Source: Agelaius tricolor
Taxonomy: Eukaryota; Chordata; Aves; Passeriformes; Icteridae
Assembly (NCBI GenBank): GCA_023055355.1
Contig: JALJCS010000034.1
Span: 4,726,001-4,790,000 of the forward strand
DNA length: 64,000 bases
Reading direction: 5' to 3'
Shown: piece after piece, positions 1-13,614 of the stretch
How the letters are laid out: each line of letters begins with the position of its first letter
How positions within the stretch are numbered: position 1 is the first letter of the stretch
The notes under the pieces: generated by a model
Seen by the model: the letters and a program-made list of their open reading frames with translations, nothing else
Told to the model about the DNA's origin: nothing
The model's database searches: none
Position numbers and translations under genes: made by a program

Positions 1-2387
1 GTCTCAGCCTTTATCCAATATGGGTAGCATGGGATCACCTCTTTCCTACACACATTTATCAGTGCTAAGGATGTGTTTGGCACAGGTGTCTGGAAGGTGA
101 GGAAATACCTGGCTTTGAGAATGTTTTCCAAATGTTAGTGTTTGGGATAAACGAGATGAATCACCGGAAAGGAAATCACTAAGTACCCAGGACTTCCCAT
201 GGGATTTTGCCTGCTGCTGGTCTCGCAGGAGGCTCCTACGTGCGGAATGTGCTCGGGCACACTGGGAGTGAGGGCACTGTGAGCACCTGGGGATGCCTGG
301 GAATGGCATTGGCGTGGCAGTGCTGAAAGCAGGACTTGGCATTACTCTGCCTCTCCCTGCTCTTTTCAGTCGCCTCAGAAAGATCTGCTTCCTGTTGCCC
401 CTTTGTCAGAGGTGTTGCCCAGAGTGGGTGGATTTTCATCATGTTGTGTCTCAGCTGAGGCCTGATAAAGTGCTGTGTGCTCTGACTTAGTGAGGGTGTA
501 GAGCATGGCTGGCAATCAGCACATTTATGCCCAAACATAAGGTTTGGTGTAGAGGGGAGTATTGGCACAGAAATTTATGCGTGGCGAGCTCATCTGGGAA
601 AGAACATTTTCTCCTTCAGTGAGATAATGATTTGCTAATAGTTTAATCAAGCAGGGGAGATTTAATGCATCTGGCTGAAGGGACATGAGTGTTTCCGAAA
701 AGGTCAGACACATTAACAGCTCAGGAGGACGCAGTCAAAACTGCTTCCTAAGGAACTCAAAGAACAGTGATCCTCAGAGGAACTTGGGGAAAAAAGCCGG
801 GGGGAATTTGAATGAGCACCAGCCAATGCTGAGGTATGAAATTTTGCTTGCTCCTCACACCTGACTTCTTTTTTTCCTCCAAAAAGCTGATATTTGATTC
901 TTTAAATGCCAAAACAGTTCAGATGCAGGAACTTTACAGCTGATTTCAACATGTTTTTCTTCATTAACTACTTTAATGGTATTGTCCACCCAGGTTCTGT
1001 AAGTGAGCACTCTTGTGTTTGCTTTTACAGGGTTGTTTTGTGTTGTGTCCAGTGTCTGGACAAAGAACATGAGTAGGAGCATCACCTGTGTCAGGAGCAA
1101 GCTCCCTTCCCTTGAGCTTGCACAAACCAGCTGTACTTTCACCAAACCAGGGGAGATGCCTGGCTTTGCCAGCAGCACCAACTGTGCTGTTTGCCTCCTT
1201 TCCCTGTCTTCTCCTTCCCATTTTCCCACAACCTCACCCATGGCAGAGTAACCAGGAGCTCCCAGTTGCTGAGGGTGGCAGAGGGCTGCGTGCTGCCAGC
1301 ACAGCAGGGCACTGCTGAGCTGCCACTGTCACACAGGCTTATAAAAGAGGGACCTAGGCCCAGCTTCTGTCAGCCAGCTTTACTTGCCCTCTGCTCTTGC
1401 CTCTGGCTTTGCTGCTTTATTGTCCTGGGCTTGGCTGCAATTCCCAGCAATGGAAAAACATGTTGCTCTTTAAAAGCAGATGGGAATTCATTACTGAAGG
1501 AAAAAATATGTCTCTTTAGCCTACTGCTATTGTTTTCTTTGAGTTTTATTTTTTGCCTGTGAGTTATTTCTAGCAACTTTTAATTTAATTTTTTTTTAAT
1601 CAGACAGTGGGGATTATTCTTCAATGTCTTAAAGCACACGCTCTTAGTATAGCAGTGATCACAAGTGGGGGTATGGAAAGTTCAGAGTGAAAATTGCATT
1701 TGCAGTGATCAGGAAGGAATTGAAAGTGTTGGCTTATTCCTGCCTTTTGAAGTACTTTCATTGGTGTAATACAAATGCTTATATCAGCTCAGAGTTGAAG
1801 AATTGGCTTTTATGTTAAAAAAAAAAGGAAAATAAAATATAAAAAGTGTGTTTTTCCTCACACTGACCTGTTTTTCTGATTTAAACCTGTAGTGCTGGCA
1901 CTTGATCTCATAAGTTATGATGTGTCACGGAGTATGTGGTTAGAAGTGAACTTGCTGCTTGGAGTTTGTCTCAATTCTAGTCCTAAAGCATAAGACAAGG
2001 TGTACAAATTGGAGAGTCACCAAAAAGTTATTGCAGTTCAGAGAAAACTTATTCCTGGGTCCTCTACTCTTATATGACAACTTCAGGGCCACATTCTCTC
2101 AACATACACAAGTTGTTGTAAATACTGAGTATTTAGTATAGTAGCAAAAGGTATGTCTGAAGTTTCCTTGTTTCATTGATTCGTATCCACTTTTTTCTTA
2201 AACTAGGGTGGGTGGGGAAAGTAAATATTCATTGCTATTTCTCATGCTCAAGATTAGCGAGTGTCTGACTTGCTTAAGTGTCTGTTATGATTAATTTTAG
2301 TAGTATTCAATGTCTGACTGTCCATCCTCATTGTTCAATTTCTCTTCCTTTACATGTATATTCATTTTTCCCCTGGATATGCTGCAT

Positions 2388-2812
2388 TAAGAGGAGGGCC
2401 AAGTTGATCAGAGGGATGGAGCACCTCTCCTGTGAGGAAAAGCTGAGGGAATTGGGATTGTTCAGCCTGGAGGAGAGAAAGCTTTGGGGTTACTTAATTG
2501 TGGCCTTCCAGTACTTGAAGGGACCATGCAAGAAGGGAGGAGGAGTGTTTGCAGGGCTTGTAGTGACAGGACAAGGGGGAATGGCTTCAAACTGAAAGAA
2601 AATGGGTTAGATTATTATGAAGAAATTGTTCCCTCTGAGGGTGGTGAGGCCCTGGCACAGCTTTGCCCAGGGAAGCTGTGGCTGCCCCATCCCTGGTGGA
2701 GCTCTGAGCAGCCTGGGGTAGTGGAAGGTGTCCCTGTCCATGGCAGGGGGGTTGCAAAGAGGTCATCTTTAGGATCTCTTCCAGCCCAGGCTGTTAGGTG
2801 ATTCTGTGATTT
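2388..2812 (+). mobile_element. CR1 LINE 3' fragment, sense
   Basis: This is a 5'-truncated chicken-repeat-1 (CR1) non-LTR retrotransposon. It carries the typical 3' CR1 wording: GATCAGAGGGATGGAGCACC near the start, then TGAGGGTGGTGAGGCCCTGGC, CCCCATCCCTGG, AGTGGAAGGTGTCCCTG and a final ATTCTGTGAT at 2801-2810. At about 425 bases it is the longest CR1 copy in the window. It covers the end of the reverse-transcriptase region and the 3' UTR. The short open frames inside it are broken remnants and code for no complete protein. The left edge is estimated by eye. Confidence 0.88.
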
Positions 2813-5800
2813 CAAGGAGGTAGCACATTTCAAGGCATGATGTCCAGCATCTGCTTGGCCAGGAGAGCTGCAGAAAGTTCCCCACTTGTGCAGTGAAATT
2901 ACTTTCCATCCTTAATAGAATCAGCCCTCCAAAACCACTGTACTTGGTCAGTGAGATCTGAAATGGTTCTGATTGTGATCTTAATTAGCACTAGGATATT
3001 TAGATGTAGTACCTGAAGGCTAATTCAGGATGTTTATACCAGATGAAAGCATCCAGAGGAACACCTTGTGCTGACCTACTTGTGTTTCTGGGACTGTGCC
3101 AGTTCAATTGCTGTCATGGTAGAAGAAATGTTAATGAATGGCAGAGAAATAATAGGGCCCAGGTGTAAAAGGCTGTTAATCTACCTGGCTATTGTTGCTG
3201 TGAATGAAGAACATGTTATTTTAATGGCAACACTGACTGTTTACACTTCACTGAACTGCAAAGATTGGCGAGCTGGGGCTGTGTGTGTGAATGAAAATGT
3301 TTGAACATATATTGGTATCTTTGTGTGCAGGGAAAATAGGATGTTTGCTTTTGGCAGTCATCTGCAAAAAGTCATTGTTTCTGTTGCAAAAATTTGGAAC
3401 CTAATAATGAATAATAATAACTAATAAAATCAAATCACAATAGGCTGTGAATTTCTTGAACAATAAATGTACCTAATTTCAAGCTTAAATGCTCTCACTA
3501 GTCAAACTACCATTGTGTAGTACATGCACCAACTATTCAGCTTCCAGTGCTTCCTCCCATGATAGAAATGATATTTCACTTGTGTGAAGTGAGTTTTGAG
3601 TTTGTTTTCTGAGGGGTGATCATTATTGATAAAACATTTGGAGTGGGAGAGTTTTTTGGTTTCGTCCTTAAGTTTTTGACTTAAGTGATTCGCTTTGATA
3701 CTTCCTGTCCCTAACAATGTGTGTAAGGCATAGGCTTATGCAGTTGTCATCCCATGAAGTTATTTGAGTTCAAAAATGCACTCTGGTATATTCCTTTCAA
3801 AGAGGTTTTGATTATGTGTAATTTTTTTTTATAGAAGTGAGATTTTTGGGGGGTAGAATAGTTGAAATGTCTGCTTTTGTTCCACTTGCTTTTTTTATCC
3901 ACAAACTTTAGCAATGGCATTGTTGGAGCTGGTGGCTTTTTGGTGAGATTAAGCTTCTCAGTGGTAACTCTGAAACCATTTGAGAAGTTGTTGGTAATTA
4001 AGATAGTCACTGATGCTGAATGTGGGAACAGGGAGTCTTGCAGCCAAACCTCCATTGTCAAACAGGGCAGTTTTCATTCTTGCCATCTAACTTCTGTTTT
4101 CCAGAGCCCTGCTGGAAGCTGATGGGCACAAGCACTGCTGTAGCTCAGATTTTTGCATAGCAGAAGTTGAAAGTTGTTATTTCCAAGTTATCTTTTATGG
4201 TTACCCTTACATACATATGGAAAAGCTTTGGATTGCCTTTGGCAAAAGGTTTAAAAGGTTATTGGCAGATGGAAGCAGCACAGTAACAACTCTGCAGCAA
4301 ATTATTAGCTATGGTAGAAGCAATTCCATGGTCTGTTTTACTTTTTAATTAAACTTTTTTCAGACTATCACCTAGTTCTCAGCTTAGGCTTTTTGTTTCC
4401 TGTCTTTGAGTAATGAAAATGTCAAGGATAGCTGGGTAGGAAAAAAGCCTTTCAGGTCCAGTCTTCTGTAATTTGTCCATGGCATTGCATGTATAGAAGG
4501 GAGCCATCGGATCTGGCCTGACCACTTGCAGTGGGAGAAAACAGAGCAAACCCCAAGATGACTGCAAGTGCTAATTGGTCTTGACATCCCCATTGTCAGG
4601 AAAGGAGAACCAAGAGCGTTTTGTCCAGTTTCAAAGAGCTGCTTTGGGTTTTGTTTGATGGTTTATTTTCTTATTTTGGGAAGTTGGGGATGGGAGTTAT
4701 TTTCTCAAAGTAATTGGCATCTTATAGACATAGCGTTTGTTACTTCATTTCCTAGCAAACAAAGTGAATTTGTGATAAAACTAGAAAATTACTATTACAT
4801 TAACATTGCATAGTGACACACACTGTTGGAGGCAAAGGAGGGGGAGAGCAGCAATTTGTCCTCTGTTTTGTCCTCTCGCCCGCTTTTCACTGGGATAAAC
4901 CAACTTTGTCTTTTTCCAGAACTGCTCCCAGTGAGCTCTCATTCAATGATAAACCAATGAAGAGGGGGTAAAAAAAATTTTACCCAGCTCATAGCTCAGA
5001 CTCTGTGTGTTTGTATTTGTGAGTCTGTATAAGGAGAACTTTTTCTGCTCAGTCTCTTCAGCAGCTGGGTTTTGTTGTTCAGCTGGGGATGAGGGACCAA
5101 AGAGCAGGAGCCAGCAGGATGGGTTGTTGGGCATTTTTCCCATGACAGGCAAGGACAGGGGCTTGAGTGTTCATCACTGCCACGGGCAAGCAGAAAACAC
5201 CCACCCCAAACCCAAAAGCCATGTGCCACTTGTATTTCTGGTTACCTGTGCCAAGTGCTGGTCGTGGCTGTGTACCTGGGCAGAGGGGCTTGGGGGGTCC
5301 TCTTGCCAGGGAGGGCAAAGTATGGCTGGAGGGCTCATCACAGGCTCCTCATTTCACGGGATCTTGCCATTTCTGTGGTCATTTCTGGGTATTTCTGTAT
5401 TGTATAAACCACGGAACCAAACTGCGCTCCTTTGTTAGCGTAACAGAATTTGCAAGGCAAGAAAATGAGCGCAGTAGTGTTCTGTAAAAAAGAGAGAACA
5501 ACACTTTTCTTGATTTTGCCTTTTCTAGTTTAAGGCCTGAGGACTTCCAAAGAAGTGTTGCTGGCAGTCTTGTTTTAATATTCAAATAGCAAGAGCTCAT
5601 CCTAATGAGATGTCAGCTCTCAGAAGTGGAATATGGAATAGAGTCAAAATGTTAAAAACTGACAACTTGCTCTTCATTTCTAACATTTGTCACTTGTAAA
5701 TTTACAAAAGTATTTGTGAAGTAAGCTGACAAACCTGGGGTTTTGGGGGATTTTAGGAGATTTTTATGCATATAGTTATCTGTATAAAGACCTTTCTCTT

Positions 5801-7012
5801 GTTTATGATTTTCTTGACAAGAAAATGTTCATAAATATCATGAATTTACCCATACAAAATGGATTCTGGTTTTTTCTCTTCTTTGTTATGTACTATCCTT
5901 GCACTCCTGAGCTAAAAAAAAAATGGTTTATTTATTAAAATAATCTATAGTTTGTCATCATTAAACCATGTTTATTAGTAACAATATTTATAGAGAAGCA
6001 GGAAAAAAGAAGTTTGAAATTAATTTGTCTTCTGTCAGTGCTTGGAAGTTGGAATAAGAAAGGGAACTGGAGCACTGAGACAGTATCTTACCCTAGGCTA
6101 GTTGTTTACCATTAAAGAGAGAGCTTGCATGCGGGAGGGAGTGTTATGTTTTGGACTTACTTCCTTGTAACTCATAAATCTTGGCTGTATAAACGTTCAG
6201 TCATTAATTAAGGCTTTCAAATTAATCTGTTTCCTGACTGGACTTGGCTGGTTTTGCATAGAGCAGTGCTGTTGCCCAATCTCCCAGTTTCGGAGTGCTC
6301 TCAAACGTGTGGTATGGGAGGATGGTGTTTATTGTGGAGAGTTAATGAACAGCACCAAAGGAGGGAGGGGGAGGCCCTGGGTTACCAGCATGTGCAGGAA
6401 ATAGGGTGCTGGTATCAAAATGCATTTGTGCACTTTAATTGCTTCCCTTACTTCAAACAATGGCAGAAGGGGCTATTTTATATTGATAAATGTCGCGCCC
6501 GGGCAGAAGTATTTTTCATTCCTTTCATTATTCTTACATAGTGTTCTGGTTTTGCAGTTCAGCCAGTTCACTCAGGATGATGTATAAATACGGCCAAAAC
6601 ATCTCTCTCATGTGATGGAAAAAGATTTCAACTTTTGTTAGAGACTTCTTAGAAATTATTGGTAGTATTATCACTCAGGTGCTGCTCATCTGAGATTTGT
6701 GTCCTACTTGTTTTAGCCTTTCTTTACAAATGTGTAAATGTGTGTGTAATATATATAATGTGTGTGTCTCCTTTCTTACTTATGCAGGCAGGGAGGAGCT
6801 TTTATCATACATCATCATACATTTAATATTTCTCAAATATTAAGTATTTTCAGAAATTCATCCTGGAGATGTACCACTTTTTGTAGGCGTTTCAAACAAA
6901 AGTATTTTCATTACCTGGGTACTAGATATTAATTAAAGCAGTCAGCTTCCTTCAGTTCTGCATGTGCAAAGGATTTCATAAATAACTTGTAGGGTTTAGA
7001 ATAGGCATATAG

Positions 7013-7152
7013 AAGAAGAGGGTGGTGAGGCCCTGGCACAGCTTGCCCGGAGAAGTTGTGGATGCCCCATCCCTGGAAGTGTTCAAGGCAAGAATGGACT
7101 GGGCTCTGAGCTTTAAGATCTCTTCCAACTCAAACCATTCCAGAATTTATTT
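7013..7152 (+). mobile_element. CR1 LINE 3' fragment, sense
   Basis: This is a short CR1 tail with the same landmarks as the 2.4 kb copy: GGTGGTGAGGCCCTGGCACAG, GATGCCCCATCCCTGGAAGTG and AGATCTCTTCCAACTCAAACC. The segment between TGAGC and TTTAAGATC is shortened compared with the other copies, so a small internal deletion is likely. The end runs into an AT-rich stretch and the octamer tail is degraded. Confidence 0.82.
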
Positions 7153-10100
7153 TTTTTTAAAGTATAAATGATTTTTCATGACCATGAAAACCCCTTGCCT
7201 TTTAATGGTGTCAAAGTGAAGGTGTGTTTTCAGTGTCACTTAGTCCCAAACTAAGCCATTCCAAATATTTCCAGGTCTTTTTAGTGTTGCTTTTTACAGA
7301 TTGCTGATGAGAGGCATGTGTGAGGAGCACTGGCCAGAGGAATCCCTCTGCTTTTAATCAGCACTTGGAAAAACTCAGTGTATCTTCCATGCCAATGTCA
7401 GCATGTGAAAGAACAGCCTCACCTTTAAGAACAACTCTGCCAATCTTATGTGTCTTTGGAGCAGGAAAAGAGATTATTGTCAAAATTTTTTCAATAGCAG
7501 CTTCATCTCTAGAAGTTTGCCACAGACACACAGCATCAAATATGTGCAGGCAATGAGTGACCCACTGAATTGGGCAGGTGTGGAAATCCAGGTGGGCTTG
7601 TGGGGCAGGGTGAAAGTACCATGTGGAGCATGATAGCAACACTTGCTCAATATAAAACATGTCATTGAGAAACCGTGGTAATAAATCTCTCTTCCTCCAG
7701 TATACATTTGATTGGAGACAGTCCTGGACTTGCTGGGAGATAGGATGGATTGTTGGATTGTCTCCTTGGTTTCTTCTTTCTTATGGATTTGATAAATCAC
7801 TTGACACATCATATTTGGTAATAAGTAAACTGTATTTCAAAGCCTGAAATGATGCCTGGGTGACATTGATGATTTGAAATCTGTTGTTACATAAGACTTG
7901 ACATTGAGTGTTGTGTTCAGTGGTGTCTGTGTGCAACCTGAGGGGCAGAACAAATGACAATTCACCTTATTGCTTGCCATATACAAAGTAGGACTGCTTT
8001 TGCCCTGCGCAGATTCAAAATGAGCAGCTCCACTCAAAATACCTGTAGGGCTTTATTACAGACGGTGTGTTTCCCATTTGTTCTGGGACCTGTTTCCTGA
8101 GGGCTGTTCCCAGGAGCTTGCATCAGGCCCCTTGGAATGGCTGGTGCTGGTTTCAGTGCCATTCCAAACCTGTACTGTACAGCAGAAGTCATGCAGCCTA
8201 TTAAAAAAAGGCTTAAAGCTAAGTAAATAAAGTAAATAAAATTGATGTGGTGGTGGGAGCCATGACCAGTGACCACTCCCTGCACCCCAGGAGCTGCTCT
8301 GCTCATCTGACGTCCCCAGAGCTCTCCAGCCTTTCCCAGCAGAGCCAGTGCAGAGACCCGTGCAGGATTCCCTTGTGATCATTGCTCCTGCTGTGGTTTC
8401 CCAAGGTGAACAAAACAATGATCCTGGTGTTAAAATGATAAACCAAGTCCAGTCCTAGCCCAGTCAGGATCTGCACAGAACAGGTTGTTCCCTGTGAGTT
8501 GGAACAACGCTGATAACATTTAGCAGGAATAGCAAATACGCATTAATATTTGCATTGTGATAACAGGAAGAGTCTATTTTGAGGTTTATAGTTGGTACTA
8601 ATAATTCATCCTTGGCTTTGAGATCATTCTTGAAAGAAAGTGTCTGTTTCCTACAGGAACAGTCTTTTCTTGTATGTCTCTCATTTTTCAAACAGAGAGC
8701 TTTTAGTCACTTTATTTTTACCAATTGAAATCCAGCAGTTTTATTGTACTAATATTTAGCCTGCCAGGACTTTTTAGCACCAGATTTTTTTCCTTTGAAA
8801 ATAGTGAGGGGCTTTTTGCTGTTTGTTTCTTCTTAATTCATATGCAACATTTAAGGAAAGCTTAATTAATCCCAGCATGCAGGGAGAGGGAAAGGAAACA
8901 GTGCTCAGCAATTGAGAATATATTTAGCTACGTTTATACAGAAGTGATTGTATTACCTAAAAATCCCTTTTTCTTTATTTTTGGATGAGTTTTGGGGCTA
9001 GGAAGGGAAGGCAGGCACAGGCTTGGTAAAAGAGGTGGAGGGGGAAGAAATGCTTCCAGGGTTCCAGAAAAGAGAAATATAATGAGCTATCTCTGTCTCT
9101 GTGTAGAGCTGAACAGGTCTTGCTCTTGAAAGTCCTTGAGTCAGAGGTTAGACTTCAATTTTAGGAGGTTTGCAATGGCTGGAAAAGCTCTGGAAGTAGA
9201 ATTCTATTCTCAAGGTGTGAACATAGGAGCAGGCTGATCCTGGATAGGAAGGCCAGTTCTTGTTACTGTTTTTTATTAAAATATTTTGTTACTTCTGCTG
9301 CAAATTAACATTGGTTTGAACATTTTCTCTCTTAAGTATTGTTAAGTCTTCCTCATTAAAAAAACATTTCCTCAGTAATAATAGGTTCCATATGTAGATG
9401 TACTGTGTATGTAAAGTGATACATATTAATATAGCAATTGCCCATGAAAATGTGTTTTTTTGCTTTTCCACCATGTAATGACCCTTCCTGCTCCTGCCCC
9501 CAAACAAGCAGAACAACAAGAGGGCCCTTTGAACGGAAATGTGCAGTTTTAAACCATTTTCCAGATCCGATGTTTTCCGAACTGGAGCGGAGCTGGCGGA
9601 GGAGGCCGGCAGAGATGGATCGCTGGCTGTTCCAGGAGCAGCCTGACTGCAGAGCAGGGTCAGGCCCGGGGCTGGCGTGCGCCTGACAGGGAGCGCTCGG
9701 CTTTCCTGGGAAAGCTGCTCCCCAGGTGCTTCAGCAGGGCCCTCCTCCTGCAGGACCCTGCTCTGGCAGCAGAGGCTCACTCAGGTGCTTCCAGCTGAGC
9801 CCTTGCTCAGTGCCTTGCTGAATGCCAACACTTTACAGTGCTCTGCACTTCATCTCAAAAACCTGTAAAGCATTCCTTAAAAAGCAGGGAAACACACCCC
9901 CTTTTCATTTTTAGAGGCTCAGAACAGTATCCCAACATCTGCCTGTAGAAACAACACCCAACCTCCATTTTGTAAAATCATAGAGCTTTAAAAAGCCAAG
10001 TTACCTTGTGAAATCTCTATTTTTTTAATCTTTATGCATTTAACAAAAGGAATATTTCCATGTGTTCTAGTTAAGTGTTGGAACATGACGCAGTAAGTCA

Positions 10101-13100
10101 GTTTGGCTGAGGAGATGCTCTCCAAGTATCCTGCAGCAGATGAGCTTGCCAGCTTCCGCAGGCAGAGGAGGTGGGGGAGAGCTACAAGCATTCTTCACTC
10201 CTGCCAGTTGCGAGTTAAAAGACTATCAGAACCATTTCCCAAAGCAACAGGGACACAGCAAATTTTTCTTCAACCCACAGGTTGATTGGAAATGAAAAAA
10301 AAATTCAAATCCTGAATAAGATTAAGTGGATTAAGTGGTAATCCTGAATAAGATTAAATGGTCTCATTACTTACATGGGAAAAATGTAGATGTTAATTTT
10401 ACTTTTATAAATTTTGCTTCAGACTTCCTTCTGATAAAAAATTATTCAGAAACACGAAATTCAATTATTTCTTTAGTTCTGTATCATTGACTTAACTTCT
10501 TACATTAGAAACAGAATTCGGAATGTTTCACCTTGGAAAGATTTTAAAAATTTCAATTCAAAATGACTTTTTCAAGATTTCCTTTCAATTTTGTTGCTAA
10601 ATGGAATGGGTGAGGTTGAATTTGACCCTTTGTTTATTTGGCTTTGGATTAAATAATGTATTCTGCTTGGGAAATACTCTACACTCTATTCAGCAGAATA
10701 GAATGCTTCTGCAATGCTGCTTTTGGATGAACTTAAAATTAGAGGGAGTTGGTTTTATGAAACAGAGAATAAAAAAAGAGTGTTTTTTCACATTTTGATA
10801 GATATACTTCAGCATCAACATCTATTTTCAGCTCTTTTGCTGAAAACAAATTTATAGTTCTTTTGCTAAGAAAACTGAACAGCCTGGACTGATAATTTGC
10901 TGGCTGCACTTTTACATGGACCCAGGTGTTCATGTTCTTCTGTTTATATTGACTCCACAGTTGAAAGATAAGACTTTCTGTCTCAGGTGGAAATGGTAAA
11001 GTTGTAGGAAATAGGTTTCAGAAAGAGGAATATTTAGTTGATCTGTATCTCAGAACATATTCTGTTTGGAAAATGTATTTAAATGATTGTGTGATTATAC
11101 ATAGTTGTGGGCGACTAATCTAGTCTGTTGCTGCAGGTCATGGGAATAGTCATAAAAAGTATTTACTGTGAATGTGAACCCGGATGCGTGCTTTCCCGAC
11201 ATGTTTCCCATATGGTCTGTAAGTAAACAGTAAATCAGATAGAGAAGAGCTGAGGAAAGAGAGGAAGTGGGTACGTGGGGATTCTGCAGCATTAAAACCC
11301 TGCATGGTTTGAAGCCCTAGCTTGTTTTGTCTCTGAACAAAAAAAAAAAAAAGGCAAGTCTAAACAGAACAAAGATGCTCTGCAGATCTAGGAACCCATG
11401 GAGATTCAGGCACTGATAAAAAAACCATAATTTTTTTATCAGAAAAGCCTTGGTGGAAGTGCAAAGTCGACTGGCCACCTCTAGAAATGAGTTGCTATTT
11501 GCCCACCTACACTTACTGCTGTGGCAGAGCCTGGCATGCATCTGCAGACTGCAAATTCTTTGCCTGAAACCAAACACTAGTTTTAGGGGATTGCTGGTTC
11601 CATTTTGACAACTCACCATTCATGTCAGACTGTCCCTGTCAGACATGTCATTCCCCCTTGGTCCTCTCTGCTTGCTTTGGGAAATCCAAACAGGGGAGGC
11701 AGGGATGTGTCAGATGGTCTCAGTGAGTGTGGATGAGGGTCTGAGCTGTAAGCACTGCAAAAATGCCTTTTTTTTATTGCAGCTGAAGAGCACACAAGAA
11801 GTCCGGAGTTGCAAACTCTGTACCCTGGATGTGTGAGTGGGAGGGTAAGAGTTGTGCCTGGCAGGAGAAAAACTGTTTTCACACTGCCATTTCAATATAC
11901 ATGAAAAGTTTCAACCTCTACTCATATATTTGCTCTGTTTTTATCTGATTTACCTTTAAAACCATCCCAAGTCTCTGAATTGTTATTCCTCCATTCTTGT
12001 AGCCTAAGCAGGCTTTCTCTTAGCCACCATGGCAATTCCTCTGTCACTGAAAGAGGCCGTTTCATAGCTCTGGTATCTCATGCTGGGAAATTTTCTCTTG
12101 GGTACAGCTCACACAGGCTTTCCATGCCCTGCAATCCCTGTGATTTTCCTGATTTTTGTCTTCTTTCACAGACTAAAGAAAGTACAAGTTTTCAGTGGGA
12201 AATGATTGGGAGATTAGAGAGAAGAAGTTGGCTCCAATCCAAAGGGTGGTGAGATATATTAGCACAGTTTGTAAGATAAAGCCAAATCTCTATTCTCTGT
12301 TACCTTGTGAGACTCCAGCCTAGGGCTAAATGCAGCCACAGACGAATGCTCTTGTACTTCTGAGGGCATGTCAGTGTGAGGAAGTTATCCTGGAATGAGA
12401 TAGGCTGTGAATGTAAATGCAGTAGCTGTTCCAGCCTCACATCCTGTGCAGACAAGGCCTTGGTGAAGTGACTAAAAGCAGTGGAGTGACTCCAGTGGCA
12501 GCTGAGGATGCTGAGCCTCCACTGCATTCCCCCTTCAGCAGCCAGCCCTGCAGGCAGAGGATGGGCTGGACACCATCTCCCAGGCCTTTTTTTTTCCAGT
12601 AGGAATACAAGATCTAACCATCTTTGCAATGGCTGCTTTTCCTGTCATTGTGGAAATCAGATTTATTGCTCATGTTATCAACTGCCAGAATGAGGTGGAT
12701 GAGGTGATGGCCAGCAGTGTTACTATAGGTGCCTTGTGAGCACAAAACATAGTTTAACACTTGCTGTCAAGGGGAATATTTTATCTCTGCCTTCTCTTAC
12801 TGGTTTTTGTCATTCCTACAGATGATCACTCTGGCTTTGATTGTCTCTGTGGGTATCTAGGGTCTCTTAGTGTGTGTTTGTAGTGCTGGAGAGATTGGTG
12901 TGTGCACACACTCTTCCTGTGGTACTCTGGGAGTTAAAACTCAGCTTTTTTAATGCTTCAGAGGTTGCTACACACCAGTTTTTAGGCCTGTGTGGTGTGT
13001 TTCAGTTGTTACCTATCCTTTATGGTCTGCTGGAAATGAGTGTTTATTTTTGAAGTGCCTTTTCCCAGACTAAATAGAGCATTAATTAGTGCGTGAGAGG

Positions 13101-13552
13101 AACGGGGTGCATTATTCCACCGCAGCTTTCCATCGCGTTGAGAGCTCGTTACCAGATGTAGAGATCATAAACAAACACACATGGCTGCTGCATGTAAATC
13201 TTCTGCAGGAGAAATTACTGCTGATCTCTCCTGATTACATCACTTTGTCTTCCAGCTCATTAATAGACTTTTGACCATGGAGACCATTTAGGTGCTAATA
13301 ACTCACAAAGCAATATACAGGAAAGTATTACCTTTCCATATTTGTTAAACATATTTCCATCTGGAATTCCTGTCATGGTCTAGACTACTTTTTTTTTTTT
13401 TTTTAAATTTTGGAAGAGTAGTTGTGTAGTCAAAATTTTAAACATTTTCCTTCATAATTAGTGTTTGCTTCCACAAGGTCTATAGCAGGATATACAAATA
13501 GTCTTCCCAAAGCCACATGAAGATGATGATACAGAAATTAATCTGAAATTAC

Positions 13553-13614
13553 TAGGCCAAAGTCTTTGCTGGCACAATCCCCAGGGGAGTTGTGCCAGCA
13601 GGTAAATTGGCCTA
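13553..13614. repeat. Nested imperfect inverted repeat (62-nt hairpin)
   Basis: The outer arms TAGGCCAA (13553-13560) and TTGGCCTA (13607-13614) are perfectly complementary. Inside them TGCTGGCACAA (13567-13577) pairs perfectly with TTGTGCCAGCA (13590-13600), and TCCC/GGGA then closes the tip with one bulged G. The whole element folds into a rod of about 62 nt with one internal loop. It lies in presumed intron and has no nearby gene. The pairing is read directly from the sequence; a function is not shown. Confidence 0.75.

Noticed and set aside
9289..9780. 163-codon minus-strand frame
   Set aside because: No domain. Its N-terminal half follows a local GC-rich patch and the rest is AT-rich noise.
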